Source of the DNA: an uncultured Collinsella sp.
GTDB taxonomy: Bacteria > Actinomycetota > Coriobacteriia > Coriobacteriales > Coriobacteriaceae
Direction of reading: 5' to 3'
NCBI GenBank assembly: GCA_902489225.1
Contig: CABTZA010000012.1
Span: forward strand, 1 to 20,509
DNA: 20,509 nucleotides
Of this stretch, positions 14,354 to 20,509 are shown one piece after another. The translations under genes were made by a program, and so were the position numbers. The notes under the pieces are model-generated. The model did not search any database. It saw only the letters and a list, made by a program, of their open reading frames with translations, and was not told the origin of the DNA. Each line of letters begins with the position of its first letter. The first letter of the stretch is position 1.

Positions 14354-15196
14354 ATGGCAATCAAAGCCATCGCAATGGATATCGACGGTACGCTCACCAA
14401 CGACCAGAAGGTGATTAGCCCGCGCACGCGCGAGAAACTGCTCGCGGCACAGGAGTCGGGCATCAAGCTCATCTTGGCTTCGGGCCGTCCTGCATGGGGC
14501 CTCCATGCCCTGGCGCAGGAGCTCGACCTTCAGAATCACGATGGCCTGCTCGTGGCCTTTAACGGCGCGCACGTTGTCGATGCCCAGACCGACGAGGTGC
14601 TGTTTGACCAGGCTATGCCGGTTGACGAGCTGCACCGCCTGCTCGACCACCTGCGCAACTTTGACGTGATCCCCATGATCTCGCTCGGTCGCGACCTGCA
14701 TGTCGTGGACTCGTATCGCTGCATGATCACGTTGCCGGACGGTTCGCAGAAGAACATCGTCAAGTACGAGCGCGATGCGTGCGATCTTAAGATTCGCGAG
14801 GTCGAGAGCCTTCATGAGGTCGCGGATACTTACCCCGTAGACAAGCTGCTTACCGCGGGCGATCCGGCCTATCTGCAGGCACATCACGAGGAGATGTACG
14901 CGCCCTTTACCGAGACGCTTTCGGGCATGTTCACGGCAGATTGGTACTTTGAGTTTACGGCGCCTGGTATCGATAAGGCACGTGCGCTTCAGGGCGCTCT
15001 GCCCAAGCTTGGCATCGATGCCAGCGAGGTCGTTTCGTTTGGCGACGGCCAGAATGACAAGTCCATGATCGAGTGGGCGGGTACGGGCGTTGCCATGGGT
15101 AACGCCGTCGATGAGGTCAAGGCCGTGGCCCAGATGGTGACCGCCAATAACAACGAAGACGGCATCGCGGTGGCACTCGACAAGCTGCTGGGTTAG
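14354..15196 (+). CDS. HAD-superfamily phosphatase, Cof/IIB type
   Basis: A 280-residue hydrolase of the Cof subfamily, whose members dephosphorylate sugar phosphates, flavin or other small phosphates. Motif I is MDIDGTLT with nucleophile Asp9 and acid Asp11, motif II is ASGRP with Ser43, motif III is Lys208 in GIDKARAL, and motif IV is SFGDGQND with Asp231 and Asp235. The type IIB cap lies between about residues 85 and 195. ATG 14354 follows AGGGAGG with 5 bases between; a longer frame from 14204 has no ribosome binding site and no family similarity. Substrate cannot be read from sequence. A terminator separates it from the next HAD gene. Confidence 0.92.
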   Translation: MAIKAIAMDIDGTLTNDQKVISPRTREKLLAAQESGIKLILASGRPAWGLHALAQELDLQNHDGLLVAFNGAHVVDAQTDEVLFDQAMPVDELHRLLDHLRNFDVIPMISLGRDLHVVDSYRCMITLPDGSQKNIVKYERDACDLKIREVESLHEVADTYPVDKLLTAGDPAYLQAHHEEMYAPFTETLSGMFTADWYFEFTAPGIDKARALQGALPKLGIDASEVVSFGDGQNDKSMIEWAGTGVAMGNAVDEVKAVAQMVTANNNEDGIAVALDKLLG

Positions 15197-15219
15197 AATC
15201 GCCGATAGTGCATGGTTCG

Positions 15220-15247
15220 GGCGTCCGCTTGCGGGCGCCTTTTTGTT
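15220..15247 (+). terminator. Short terminator between the two HAD genes
   Basis: GGCGTCC (15220-15226) pairs with GGGCGCC (15233-15239, one G-T pair) around a 6-base loop, followed by TTTTTGTT. The T-run almost touches the ribosome binding site of the next gene, so read-through is likely to feed it. Confidence 0.72.
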
Positions 15248-15259
15248 AGGGAGGGTGCC

Positions 15260-15919
15260 GTGTCCGCATTTCCGTTCGACGCCGTTATCTTTGACATGGA
15301 CGGCGTCATCGTCGATACCGAGTATTACTACCTGGGGGAGACCGCTGCGTTTGCCAAAGAGCTTGGGCTGAGCCTGACCCAAGAGGAGTTGAACGGGCAG
15401 GTTGGCACCTCGCATCAGTTCTTTTTGCATATGCTGGTCGATTGGTTTGAGCGCGCCGGAAAGGGGCACTTTACCGGCGAGGAGGCATTGGCCCGCTGGG
15501 ATGAGTGGGCACATAAACGACCGCGCGATTATCAGACCCTGATCAATCCGGGCGCCGTGGAGACGATTCGCGAGCTCCCGCGCCGCGGCGTTCGCGTGGC
15601 GCTGGCCAGCTCGTCTCCCATGGACAGCATCGAGGAAGTGCTCGATGCGTGCGGTCTGTCGGATGCCTTTGAGTACGTGGTGAGCGGCGAGCAGTTTAAG
15701 GAGAGCAAGCCCGAGCCCGATATTTACCTGCATGCGCTGGATCTGCTGGGGTTGCCCGCGGACCGTTGCTGCTGCGTCGAGGACTCTGTCCCTGGCATTA
15801 CGGCAGGTAAGCGAGCGGGTCTGACGGTGATTGCCAAACGCGAGGAGCGCTTCGGCTTTAGCCAGGATGCCGCTGACAAGATCATCGACCGGCTGCCGGA
15901 GCTGCTGAAGCTTGCGTAG
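15260..15919 (+). CDS. HAD-superfamily phosphatase/phosphomutase, type IA
   Basis: A 219-residue HAD hydrolase of the beta-phosphoglucomutase-like group. Motif I is FDMDGVIVDTE with Asp12 and Asp14, the helical cap spans about residues 20-90, motif II is ASSS with Ser117, motif III is Lys150 in ESKPEPDIY, and motif IV is VEDSVPGI with Glu174 and Asp175. It could be a sugar-phosphate phosphatase or a phosphomutase; sequence alone does not decide. GTG 15260 is chosen because AGGGAGGG lies about 4 bases upstream, while an in-frame start at 15212 would run through the terminator. It follows another HAD gene, and a regulator gene starts 58 bases after it. Confidence 0.9.
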   Translation: MSAFPFDAVIFDMDGVIVDTEYYYLGETAAFAKELGLSLTQEELNGQVGTSHQFFLHMLVDWFERAGKGHFTGEEALARWDEWAHKRPRDYQTLINPGAVETIRELPRRGVRVALASSSPMDSIEEVLDACGLSDAFEYVVSGEQFKESKPEPDIYLHALDLLGLPADRCCCVEDSVPGITAGKRAGLTVIAKREERFGFSQDAADKIIDRLPELLKLA

Positions 15920-15977
15920 GACTGGCGATGCGTAATCCGCACCGATTATTGATTCCATATTTGCCAGGGGAGGGCAA

Positions 15978-16721
15978 ATGCCATCGACTGAAGGGTTGAC
16001 CGACGGAAAAGCGGCAATCCCGCTATATCAACAGGTTATCGATATCATCAAAAATGACATCAATTCTGGTACCTATAAGGCGGGCGCTCGGATACCGAAT
16101 GAATTCGAATTGGCCGAAAGCTACAAAGTTGGTCGCGTTACCGTTCGGCGGGCCATTGAGGAGCTCGTGCAGCAGGGCTACCTAACCAAGCAGCAGGGGA
16201 GGGGCACGTTTGTAAACGCCCCCAAGCTCAAGCGTAAAATCCGCCAGAAGGACGACGTTCAGAGTTTTTCGGACGCCTGCCGCGTCAACGAGATGGAGCC
16301 CGGGGTGCGTATTGTCTCAAGAAAAGTGTTGCCGGCCGATGCTACCGAAGCGCAGTTTTTTGGCGTTCCCGCTGGGTCGGAGCTGATCTGCATCGAACGC
16401 GTGCGCACCGCCGATGGCATCCCCGTGATGCTCGAGAACAACACGTACGTTTATGAAGACAACGCCTTTTTGGCGAAGGCGGACCTTACCGATCAATCAA
16501 TTTTCGAGGTCGTGCGCGAACAGACGGGTCGCGGGCCTGCTCGCACCGAGCCGTGCACGCTTGAGATCGCGTGTGCGTCACCCGAAGTCGCCCGGCTGCT
16601 GTCCGTTCCCACGGGAGAGCCTCTGTTTTATATGGAGGCATATTTCTATGACGAGCAGCAGCGGCCGTTTATCATCGGCCGACAGCGGATTGTAGGATCG
16701 CGCTACGTTTTTGATATTTAG
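15978..16721 (+). CDS. GntR-family transcriptional regulator, HutC/UTRA type
   Basis: A 247-residue regulator. Residues about 15-80 are the GntR winged helix (PLYQQVIDIIKNDINSGTY, then RIPNEFELAESYKVGRVTVRRAI and QGRGTFV). Residues about 95-240 are the UTRA ligand domain (ELICIERVRTADGIPVMLE, then EPLFYMEAYFYDEQQRPF). HutC-type regulators usually bind the substrate or an intermediate of the pathway they control and leave their operator. ATG 15978 follows AGGGGAGGG. It lies directly before, and in the same direction as, the transporter-amidohydrolase-epimerase genes but is separated from them by a strong terminator. The likely targets are the inverted repeats at 16789-16802 and 16867-16882. 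Confidence 0.94.
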   Translation: MPSTEGLTDGKAAIPLYQQVIDIIKNDINSGTYKAGARIPNEFELAESYKVGRVTVRRAIEELVQQGYLTKQQGRGTFVNAPKLKRKIRQKDDVQSFSDACRVNEMEPGVRIVSRKVLPADATEAQFFGVPAGSELICIERVRTADGIPVMLENNTYVYEDNAFLAKADLTDQSIFEVVREQTGRGPARTEPCTLEIACASPEVARLLSVPTGEPLFYMEAYFYDEQQRPFIIGRQRIVGSRYVFDI

Positions 16722-16736
16722 GACGTTGATCAAGAG

Positions 16737-16773
16737 AACGCCCGGCAGGCTAAATTGCCTGCCGGGCGTTTTT
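16737..16773 (+). terminator. Rho-independent terminator of the regulator gene
   Basis: AACGCCCGGCAGGC (16737-16750) and GCCTGCCGGGCGTT (16757-16770) form a perfect 14-bp stem with a TAAATT loop, followed by TTT. It separates the regulator from the transporter operon. Confidence 0.94.
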
Positions 16774-16788
16774 GCCGTTCGCCGCCGT

Positions 16789-16802
16789 TGAACGACCGTT
16801 CA
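16789..16802 (+). promoter_or_regulatory. Inverted repeat TGAACG-N2-CGTTCA
   Basis: A perfect 6+6 inverted repeat with a 2-base centre, shortly after the regulator terminator and about 150 bases before the transporter start. A possible operator for the upstream GntR-type regulator. Confidence 0.4.
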
Positions 16803-16866
16803 CCCGAGTCTTCGCAACCTGTCCGAAATATCCTTGAAGTGCTAAAAACACGCTGATAATCTATAG

Positions 16867-16882
16867 AACGTCATAGGACGTT
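16867..16882 (+). promoter_or_regulatory. Inverted repeat AACGTC-N4-GACGTT at the transporter promoter
   Basis: A perfect 6+6 inverted repeat with an ATAG centre. It begins 6 bases after a possible -10 box (GATAAT, 16855-16860; TTGAAG at 16834-16839 is 15 bases before it), so it would cover the transcription start. A good candidate operator for the GntR/HutC regulator. Confidence 0.5.
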
Positions 16883-16941
16883 TGCATTGCGCGAACGTTA
16901 AAGCGAGACACGATAAGGTCTCGGGTTCTTTGGAGGTATCT

Positions 16942-18405
16942 ATGTCAGATACGAAGGCGAAGAAGACAAACAGACGTTCCAAATTCAAATTACCGCACGT
17001 CTATACGATCATGTTCTTGCTGATCGTGGTTTTTGCAGTTTTAACCTGGGTCGTTCCTTCTGGCCAATACCAGCGCAAGACGATCTCGACTGCGGCAGGC
17101 GAGCGTGAGGTCGCCGTTGCCGGAACCTATGAACAGGTCGACAAGAACTACACCGATTCCGAGACCGGCGAGACCACCAACTTGGGGCAGGACATCTTTG
17201 CGGTTTTGCAAGCACCCACTAAGGGCATTCAGGAGGCTGCCGATGTCGTTGCCTTTGTCTTGCTGATTGGTGGTTCGTTTGCAATCATCACGAAGACCAA
17301 TGCGCTCAACGCTGGCATGAGCCGAGTAATCAAGAAGCTCAAAAACAAAGATATTCTGATTATTCCCATCACGATGACGCTGTTGTCCATTTGCGGCACC
17401 ACGTTTGGCATGTCTGAGGAAGCCCTGCCGTTCTATGCCATCTTCATCCCCATCATGATGGGCATCGGATATGACTCCATGACGGCATTCATCATCTGCT
17501 TCCTCGGTCCCAACTTGGGCTACTGCGCCTCGACGATTGACCCGTTCAACGTTTTGATCGCGCAGGGCATCATTGGCATCGAGGGCAACCCGCAGCTGTG
17601 GTTGCGTGCCGTTGCATGGGTTATTTTCACCGCCGCCGGCATCGCATGGGCCATGCGCTATGCCATGCGCGTCAAGAAGAACCCCAAGTCGTCCGTTACG
17701 TTCGAGGACGACAAACTCAAGCGCATTGAGTTCTCCGTGACCGATGCTTCCATCGAGGAAGAGTTCACCACTCGCCAGAAGCTCGTGCTGATTGATTTTG
17801 CCGGTGGTATGGCGCTTATCGTGTGGGGTCTTGTTACGCAGGGCTGGTATATGAACGAGATCTCTGCCGTGTTCCTTGGCATGGGGCTGCTCGCCGGTAT
17901 CCTGGGCGGTCTTGACCAGCAGACCATCGCCGATGAGTTCGTTAAGGGTCTTGCCGACTTTGCCTACGCAGCCGTCGTTATCGGTATCGCTCGCGGCATT
18001 CTGGTCATCGCCGAGGGCGGCATGATTATCGACACCATCCTTCAGGCACTTGCCACTCTGCTTGCTGGAGCCCCTGCCGCCGTGTACACCACGTTTATGT
18101 ACGTTGTCCTTGGCCTCCTGTCCTTCCTGGTTCCTTCGAGCTCCGGCCTGGCCGCGCTTACCATGCCTGTCATGGGTCCTTTGACCGAGCTTATGGGCCT
18201 CAACCCCGAAGCCGCCGTAACGGCGCTGCAGTTTGCCAACCAGACCATTAACACCATTAGCCCCGTGGCAGGTATGACGGTGGCGGGCCTTGCCGTGGCA
18301 AAGATCTCGTTTGGCCAATGGTGGAAGACCATCTGGAAGTTCTTCATCTTTATGGTCGTGTTTGGCTTGGTCATTACCGCCATCTCCGGCATGCTTCCGG
18401 CGTAA
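16942..18405 (+). CDS. YfcC/DcuC-family membrane transporter
   Basis: A 487-residue multi-spanning carrier of the YfcC family, related to DcuC C4-dicarboxylate carriers and often annotated for arginine/ornithine or other amino-acid-like substrates. It begins with a basic cytoplasmic end and KLPHVYTIMFLLIVVFAVLTWVVPSGQY. Conserved family parts include CGTTFGMSEEALPFYAIFIPIMMGIGYD, LGPNLGYCASTIDPFN, and near the end LVPSSSGLAALTMPVMGPL with NQTINTISPVAGMT. About a dozen membrane helices are expected. ATG 16942 follows TGGAGG with 5 bases between; the frame upstream to 16882 starts inside the candidate operator. It is first in an operon with the amidohydrolase gene, 10 bases away, and presumably imports its substrate. 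Confidence 0.92.
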   Translation: MSDTKAKKTNRRSKFKLPHVYTIMFLLIVVFAVLTWVVPSGQYQRKTISTAAGEREVAVAGTYEQVDKNYTDSETGETTNLGQDIFAVLQAPTKGIQEAADVVAFVLLIGGSFAIITKTNALNAGMSRVIKKLKNKDILIIPITMTLLSICGTTFGMSEEALPFYAIFIPIMMGIGYDSMTAFIICFLGPNLGYCASTIDPFNVLIAQGIIGIEGNPQLWLRAVAWVIFTAAGIAWAMRYAMRVKKNPKSSVTFEDDKLKRIEFSVTDASIEEEFTTRQKLVLIDFAGGMALIVWGLVTQGWYMNEISAVFLGMGLLAGILGGLDQQTIADEFVKGLADFAYAAVVIGIARGILVIAEGGMIIDTILQALATLLAGAPAAVYTTFMYVVLGLLSFLVPSSSGLAALTMPVMGPLTELMGLNPEAAVTALQFANQTINTISPVAGMTVAGLAVAKISFGQWWKTIWKFFIFMVVFGLVITAISGMLPA

Positions 18406-18415
18406 GGAGGTCGCG

Positions 18416-19999
18416 ATGTCCGATCGTTTGACGGTGCTGACGTCCAAGAGCGTCTTCACCGGTACGGAAGACCAGCCGTTTGAAGGTTTTGTCGCGGTAC
18501 GCGGCAATCGGATTGAAGCCGTCGGTAGCGCTGGCGAGGCAGACTCGTTTCTCGCCCAGGCAGATGAGGTGATCGATTGTGGCGACAGAACGGTCATGCC
18601 TGGCTTGGTCGATGTGCATACGTTCTATACGGGCTGGGCGTTGCGGAGCTTGGGAGCCGACTTATCCGAAGCCTCTGACGTCGACGAAGTGGTAGCGCTT
18701 CTGCGTTTGTGGAAGGATGCCCATCTCGATTGTGCCGCCGCCTTTGGGCACGACCTTCCCGCATCGCTCGCCGAAGGCGCCGAGAATGAAAAAACGGCGG
18801 CAGCGCTCGACGACGCCTTCGGAGACGTTCCTGTTGTTTGCTTTACTCCGGGTGCCGAGACGTGCGTTCTCAACGCCGCCGCCAGCGAGCGCTATGGTTT
18901 TACGCCCGAGGCCTGCTACGCCGAGAAGACCTGGCGTATGATGCGGGACTTCCTGGCGCTTCCCGAGGTACGCGCCGGGTATTCTGATTACATGGCGATG
19001 CTGAACGCTCGCGGTGTCACGGCTATCAAAGAGATGGCCTTCGACGACTATTACGGATTTGCCGACGAGATGGCGCGTCGTGAGGAATCTGGCGAGCTGA
19101 CGGTTCGCGTCTCCATGATGTCGCAGCCGGTGGGCGCCGGGGCGAATCTGTCCTATGCTCGTGCGGCGCGCGATCGCTTCCAGGGACCGTTTGTTCGTTT
19201 CTCGGGCTTCAACCGTATGACCGATCGTGGCGTGTGGGCAGGACTTGCCGAGATGATCGATCCTTATGAGGAGACGGCCGATGCAGGGGCTGCCGGCAAG
19301 ACGGTTGTCGAGGAGCCCGAGTGGGGTTTGATTGAGGACGAGCTGCGCGCGATTGATGCCGAGGGCTTCCGTTACTCGCTTCATTGTCAGGGTGACGGCG
19401 CCGTTCGCCACACCGTTGCGCTGTATGCTTCGCTGCCGCGAGATGAACACGGAGTCATGCTTCGACGCCATGCGATTACCGACCTCGAGAACTCTGATCC
19501 GGAAGATCTTGCCCTGTTTGGCAAGCTGGGCGGAATCTGCGAGGTCTACCCCCAGATCCTCACGCTCGATAAACGCGAGGACTGCCTGTCGATGATGCGT
19601 CGGCAGATCGGCGAGGTCCGACTGCTGCACAGCTGGAACCGTCGCAGTATGGAAGACGCGGGGTGCACGGTGTGCTGTGGCACCGACCTCCCGCTCTTGA
19701 TTCCGAGCTTGGGCGAATCAGTATTTAGCGCATGCGGCGGTTTCTTTGCCGACGGTTTGTCCGTGAATGAGGGCAATACGCTGACGATTGCCGAGCTCCT
19801 TCGTGCGTGGACGGCAGGGGGCGCATATGACCTCATGCGCGAGGATGAGCTGGGGACGCTCGAGGCCGGTAAGCTTGCCGACATCTGTGTGCTCGATCGC
19901 GATGTGTTTGGCCTTGACTACCATGATGCTTGTGACCTTGCTGTTGATATGACCATGTCGGACGGACGTATCGTGTTCGACCGAAATAAGGAGGTTTAG
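18416..19999 (+). CDS. Amidohydrolase-family protein (YtcJ-like) with altered metal motif
   Basis: A 527-residue metal-dependent hydrolase of the Amidohydro_3 type. A beta-sandwich part comes first (FVAVRGNRIEAVG), then VMPGLVDVHTF. The normal HxH metal motif is here His68-Thr69-Phe70, so one ligand is missing. Other family sites remain: His323 in SLHCQGDGAV, His352 in RRHAITD, and Asp424 in CGTDLP. The end is typical (LGTLEAGKLADICVLDRDVF). The substrate is unknown; amide, cyclic amide or N-acyl bonds are usual. Loss of one His suggests a one-metal enzyme or a changed reaction. ATG 18416 follows AAGGAGG, which overlaps the transporter stop. The next gene starts 1 base after its stop, so the genes form an operon. 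Confidence 0.9.
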   Translation: MSDRLTVLTSKSVFTGTEDQPFEGFVAVRGNRIEAVGSAGEADSFLAQADEVIDCGDRTVMPGLVDVHTFYTGWALRSLGADLSEASDVDEVVALLRLWKDAHLDCAAAFGHDLPASLAEGAENEKTAAALDDAFGDVPVVCFTPGAETCVLNAAASERYGFTPEACYAEKTWRMMRDFLALPEVRAGYSDYMAMLNARGVTAIKEMAFDDYYGFADEMARREESGELTVRVSMMSQPVGAGANLSYARAARDRFQGPFVRFSGFNRMTDRGVWAGLAEMIDPYEETADAGAAGKTVVEEPEWGLIEDELRAIDAEGFRYSLHCQGDGAVRHTVALYASLPRDEHGVMLRRHAITDLENSDPEDLALFGKLGGICEVYPQILTLDKREDCLSMMRRQIGEVRLLHSWNRRSMEDAGCTVCCGTDLPLLIPSLGESVFSACGGFFADGLSVNEGNTLTIAELLRAWTAGGAYDLMREDELGTLEAGKLADICVLDRDVFGLDYHDACDLAVDMTMSDGRIVFDRNKEV

Positions 20000-20000
20000 C

Positions 20001-20509
20001 ATGCCTGAAACCAAACCGACGCTGCGTCGCGAGCAGATCGCGGGCATGAACATCCACTACATCATGTGGTCGCTCGACTATTTTTTGGATACGCAACAGC
20101 GCCTGGGCTTTGAGTCCATCGAGCTGTGGTGCGCCGAGCCCCATGTGACGCTCGATCACACTGGGTATTTTGAGGCCGAGGTTCTGGCGAAAAAGGCCGC
20201 CGACCGTGGTCTGCGCTATCGGACGCTCTGTCCCGAGAACGTGGTCTACCCATGGCAGTATTGCGCTCGTAAGCCGCTCCATGAGCAGCGGAGCCTGGCG
20301 TACTTCAAGCATGGCATCGAGCTTGCCGAGGTGCTGGGATGCGACCGCATGTCCGTAAACTCGGGTTGGGGTGACTGGGACGAGGATCGCGAAGAGGCGT
20401 GGAAGCGCAGTCGCGAGCACCTATCCATCTTGGCGGAGTATGCCGGCGAGCACGGTCTGGTGCTAACGATGGAGAGCCTGCGTCCCGAGGAGAGCAACCT
20501 TGTGACGAC
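20001..20509 (+). CDS. FrlC-like TIM-barrel sugar epimerase/isomerase, 5' part
   Basis: The first 169 residues of a xylose-isomerase-like TIM-barrel protein; the window ends inside it (family length is about 275-300). GFESIELWCAEPHV, LCPENVVYPWQY, RSLAYFKHGIELAEVLG and LTMESLRPEESNLV follow the order seen in the fructoselysine 3-epimerase FrlC. Glu in MESLRPEESN is an expected metal ligand. It starts at ATG 20001 with AAGGAGG (19987-19993) inside the end of the amidohydrolase gene, so it is the third gene of the operon. FrlC-like similarity does not prove a fructosyl-amino-acid substrate; other ketose epimerases share these motifs. Confidence 0.88.
   Translation, partial: MPETKPTLRREQIAGMNIHYIMWSLDYFLDTQQRLGFESIELWCAEPHVTLDHTGYFEAEVLAKKAADRGLRYRTLCPENVVYPWQYCARKPLHEQRSLAYFKHGIELAEVLGCDRMSVNSGWGDWDEDREEAWKRSREHLSILAEYAGEHGLVLTMESLRPEESNLVT

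Noticed and set aside
14246..15958. 570-codon minus-strand frame across both HAD genes
   Set aside because: It spans two well-supported plus-strand genes and their terminator; it is a shadow of GC-rich third positions.
17041..18597. 518-codon minus-strand frame across the transporter
   Set aside because: His/Asp/Gly-rich shadow of membrane-protein codons, without start signals.
1..20509. tRNA, rRNA, CRISPR arrays or insertion sequences
   Set aside because: No clover-leaf, repeat-spacer series or transposase frame was found on either strand by reading.

Overview
The window is a chromosomal segment of a high-GC, probably anaerobic actinobacterium. The best guess is the Coriobacteriia, Collinsella-like. 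This is inferred from GC-rich codon use, strong GGAGG ribosome binding sites, many GTG/TTG starts, a DUF3793-flavodoxin pair and a YolD/UvrX SOS pair. No 16S or tRNA gene is present to prove it.

Layout. 1-432 is the 3' part of endonuclease IV. 580-3682 is a polar amino-acid ABC importer (lipoprotein, permease, ATPase) with a terminator-like attenuator after the lipoprotein gene and an unexplained extracytoplasmic domain on the permease. 3799-4969 (minus) is flavodoxin plus a DUF3793 protein. A separate divergent gene (5144-5527) encodes a membrane-anchored HMA metal-binding protein with a CsoR-like palindrome in front of it. 5554-7477 (minus) is a translationally coupled pair, a UvrX-type Y-family polymerase and a YolD-like protein, behind a strong promoter overlapped by a LexA box. 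7700-8224 is a lone N-terminal domain of the iron-alcohol-dehydrogenase type. 8424-10118 is glucose-6-phosphate isomerase and 10396-11070 a deoxyribose-phosphate-aldolase-like enzyme.

11067-13927 (minus) is the most unusual part: a three-gene operon made of an unrecognised, probably helical protein, a ClpP-like protease with an intact Ser-His-Asp triad, and a short VirD4/TraG-type ATPase without membrane helices. No relaxase, integrase or type IV secretion gene is visible nearby. The last two genes overlap by 8 bp. The operon starts next to four copies of an 11-bp direct repeat, and its 3' end overlaps the stop codon of the convergent aldolase gene.

14354-15919 holds two HAD-family phosphatases. 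15978-20509 holds a GntR/HutC regulator followed by a likely operon: a YfcC/DcuC-family transporter, an amidohydrolase with an altered metal motif, and an FrlC-like TIM-barrel epimerase cut by the window end. This looks like a substrate-induced uptake and catabolic pathway for an unidentified, perhaps amino-acid-derived, compound. Two perfect inverted repeats lie in front of the transporter.
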